A DNA stretch of 14,214 nucleotides. It comes from Bryobacteraceae bacterium. GTDB taxonomy: Bacteria > Acidobacteriota > Terriglobia > Bryobacterales > Bryobacteraceae. How positions within the stretch are numbered: the stretch's first letter is position 1; every line of letters starts with the position of its first letter. The stretch spans positions 1 through 14,214 of the forward strand of contig JACMLA010000070.1 in the NCBI GenBank assembly GCA_014379815.1. The letters are read 5' to 3'. The position numbers were made by a program, and so were the translations under genes. Positions 12,836 through 14,214 of the stretch are shown here, in pieces. A model generated the notes under the pieces. The model searched no databases. It saw only the letters and a program-made list of their open reading frames with translations, and was not told the origin of the DNA.

Positions 12836-14214
12836 ATGAACGCTACTCCTCCATCCACAGCGTGGGCGGCTTTATCGGATGCCTCGTTCCGGACAATCTG
12901 GATTGCGGGTGTTGTGATGGGCACTGGCTCGGTAGTGCAGGATGTAACCTCGGGCTGGATCATGACTCACCTCACGACATCCGCTCTCCATGTTTCCTTG
13001 CTGCAGACCGCCGTTTCCTCGCCGGTGGTTCTTTTAGCCCTTCCAGCCGGTGCTATGGCCGACATCGTGAATCGGCGCAGGCTAATGGTCACGTTGTTGC
13101 TTGCTCTGGCGACCCTGGCGGCGCTCCTGGGTTGGTTTACGACCAGTAAATCTCTGACCCCCGAGCTGCTCCTGGGGTTTGTGTTCTTGATGGGTTGTGT
13201 CAACGCGATGTTTACCCCGGCATGGATGCGGACGGTGCCGGATCTCCTTGCAGGTCCCCTCATACCTTTAGGGGTCACGCTCAACTCCACCGGCATAAAT
13301 ATCGCGAGACTTGCCGGTGCCACAGTGGCGGGCATTTTGCTGGCCTCGCAGGCGGCTGGCGCTGGATTCTTTCTTGCCAGCCTCGCCTTCCTGGTTCCCG
13401 CCGCGGCATTGTACCGATGGAGCGGCCCGCCAGTGCGCTCAACGCTTCCGCAGGAATCGTTTACAGCCGCTTTGGCAGGGGGGATAAGTTATGCCTTAAA
13501 TTCCCCAGGTATCCGCGCCATAGTAATCCGAACGCTCGTGTTTTCCTTTTTCGGTTCCGCGATTCCGTCGCTGCTGCCCGTGGTCGCTTCCAGGAACCTG
13601 CATCTCGACGGTCTTTGGTTTGGGTTGCTCTCCGCCAGCTTCGGCGGCGGCGCACTGATTGGCGCGACTTGCATGCTACCGATCCGTCGAAAACTCTCGA
13701 TAGATACGATACTCCTCATCATGATCTCCATCCTCGCCGTCACCGCTGTGGCGATGGCAAGGTTGGAGAGCTTCCTGCTTCTTGCCTCTGTCTTAGCGGT
13801 CGCCGGCGGGGCCTGGGTCATAGTTGTCGCTTCCTTCGGGATTGCCACCGGCTCGGCAGCGCCTTTCTGGGTCCTGTCGCGCATGCTTTCCTTGTACATG
13901 CTGACGTTTCAGGGTGGAGCAGCCCTGGGATCTCTGGCCTGGGGCTTTCTCGCGCAAGAGGCTGGCCTGCCAACTTCCTTGCAGATCGCAGCCGCCGGCC
14001 TGGTGTTGGGCCTGCCCGCGCGGTTGTGGTTGCCGATGCCGCCTGCAAATCCGTCATTGTTGGTTCCCTCTCAGCATTGGCCTGTCCCACCCCTCGTCGA
14101 ATCTACGGGTGCGAGTGATGGCCCGGTATTGGTAACGGTGCATTACCAAATCGATGTCAGCGACGCAGAGGCTTTTGTGACTGCGATGCGTGAAGTCAGG
14201 CTGGAGCGGCTACG
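12836..14214 (+). CDS. MFS transporter, MFS_3 (EntS-like) family, partial at window edge
   Basis: The frame is open from ATG 12836 to the right edge (459 complete codons). It encodes about ten to twelve hydrophobic segments. MFS features include SDASFRTIWIAGVVMGTGSVVQD at the start, the inter-helix loop LPAGAMADIVNRRRLM (motif A-like) and FTPAWMRTVPDL, all typical of PF05977 proteins such as EntS. After the last membrane segment a soluble domain begins (VLVTVHYQIDVSDAEAFVTAMREVR); this ABM-like C-terminal domain is also a mark of the MFS_3 family and is cut by the edge. AGGAAG just before the ATG is the ribosome binding site, 32 bases after the barrel gene's stop, so it is in the same operon. 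It probably moves the pathway's substrate or product across the inner membrane; MFS_3 members are often exporters. Confidence 0.92.
   Translation, partial: MNATPPSTAWAALSDASFRTIWIAGVVMGTGSVVQDVTSGWIMTHLTTSALHVSLLQTAVSSPVVLLALPAGAMADIVNRRRLMVTLLLALATLAALLGWFTTSKSLTPELLLGFVFLMGCVNAMFTPAWMRTVPDLLAGPLIPLGVTLNSTGINIARLAGATVAGILLASQAAGAGFFLASLAFLVPAAALYRWSGPPVRSTLPQESFTAALAGGISYALNSPGIRAIVIRTLVFSFFGSAIPSLLPVVASRNLHLDGLWFGLLSASFGGGALIGATCMLPIRRKLSIDTILLIMISILAVTAVAMARLESFLLLASVLAVAGGAWVIVVASFGIATGSAAPFWVLSRMLSLYMLTFQGGAALGSLAWGFLAQEAGLPTSLQIAAAGLVLGLPARLWLPMPPANPSLLVPSQHWPVPPLVESTGASDGPVLVTVHYQIDVSDAEAFVTAMREVRLERL

Noticed and set aside
13195..14118. Long 307-codon open frame on the plus strand
   Set aside because: It lies wholly within the MFS gene in another frame, is Arg/His-rich with no family features, and the MFS frame is open from 12836 with clear membrane segments and motifs.
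1..14214. CRISPR arrays, tRNA, rRNA, riboswitches, toxin-antitoxin or phage-defence genes
   Set aside because: No regularly spaced repeat arrays, no cloverleaf or rRNA-like conserved stretches, and every sizeable gene is accounted for by other families.

Overview
The window looks like a chromosomal stretch of a soil-type Acidobacteriota bacterium (Terriglobia-like). This rests on gene content: a beta-propeller/Y_Y_Y sensor kinase with a NarL-type regulator, a cytochrome c fused to a PHM-like copper domain, a REP-associated transposase flanked by REP-like hairpins, and an FtsX/MacB-type permease. The assignment is inference from families; no rRNA or tRNA is present to settle it. Coding density is high and no gap without a gene exceeds 300 bases.

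Left part (1-2604). On the minus strand an FtsX/MacB-type permease overlaps, by 8 bases, the start of an ABC ATPase that runs off the left edge. Divergent from it is a secreted cytochrome c/copper monooxygenase-like protein that keeps all six expected copper ligands. The gap between them holds a perfect 8+8 palindrome and a plausible promoter for the permease.

Mobile relic (2658-3455). A REP-associated Y1 (HUH) transposase is broken by a single-base frameshift near its N-terminus. It is bracketed by two inverted 23-base copies of a REP-like hairpin (20/23 identical).

Sensory part (3568-7433). A NarL/FixJ response regulator (minus) and a 1022-residue hybrid-free sensor histidine kinase (plus) are divergent. 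They share a 143-base regulatory gap with a repeated CTACGTA box and a CCGAAT-N5-ATTCGG inverted repeat.

Right part (7360-14214). An AraC regulator and a DoxX membrane protein (minus, likely one transcript) diverge from a four-gene plus-strand operon: YcaC-like isochorismatase-fold hydrolase, YtcJ-like amidohydrolase with a His/Cys-rich tail, alginate-export-type outer-membrane barrel, and an MFS_3 transporter cut by the right edge. Together these read as an inducible module in which a small molecule crosses the outer membrane through the barrel, is hydrolysed at amide or ester bonds, and is moved across the inner membrane by the MFS protein. The substrate is unknown. This is the best candidate in the window for an undescribed system.
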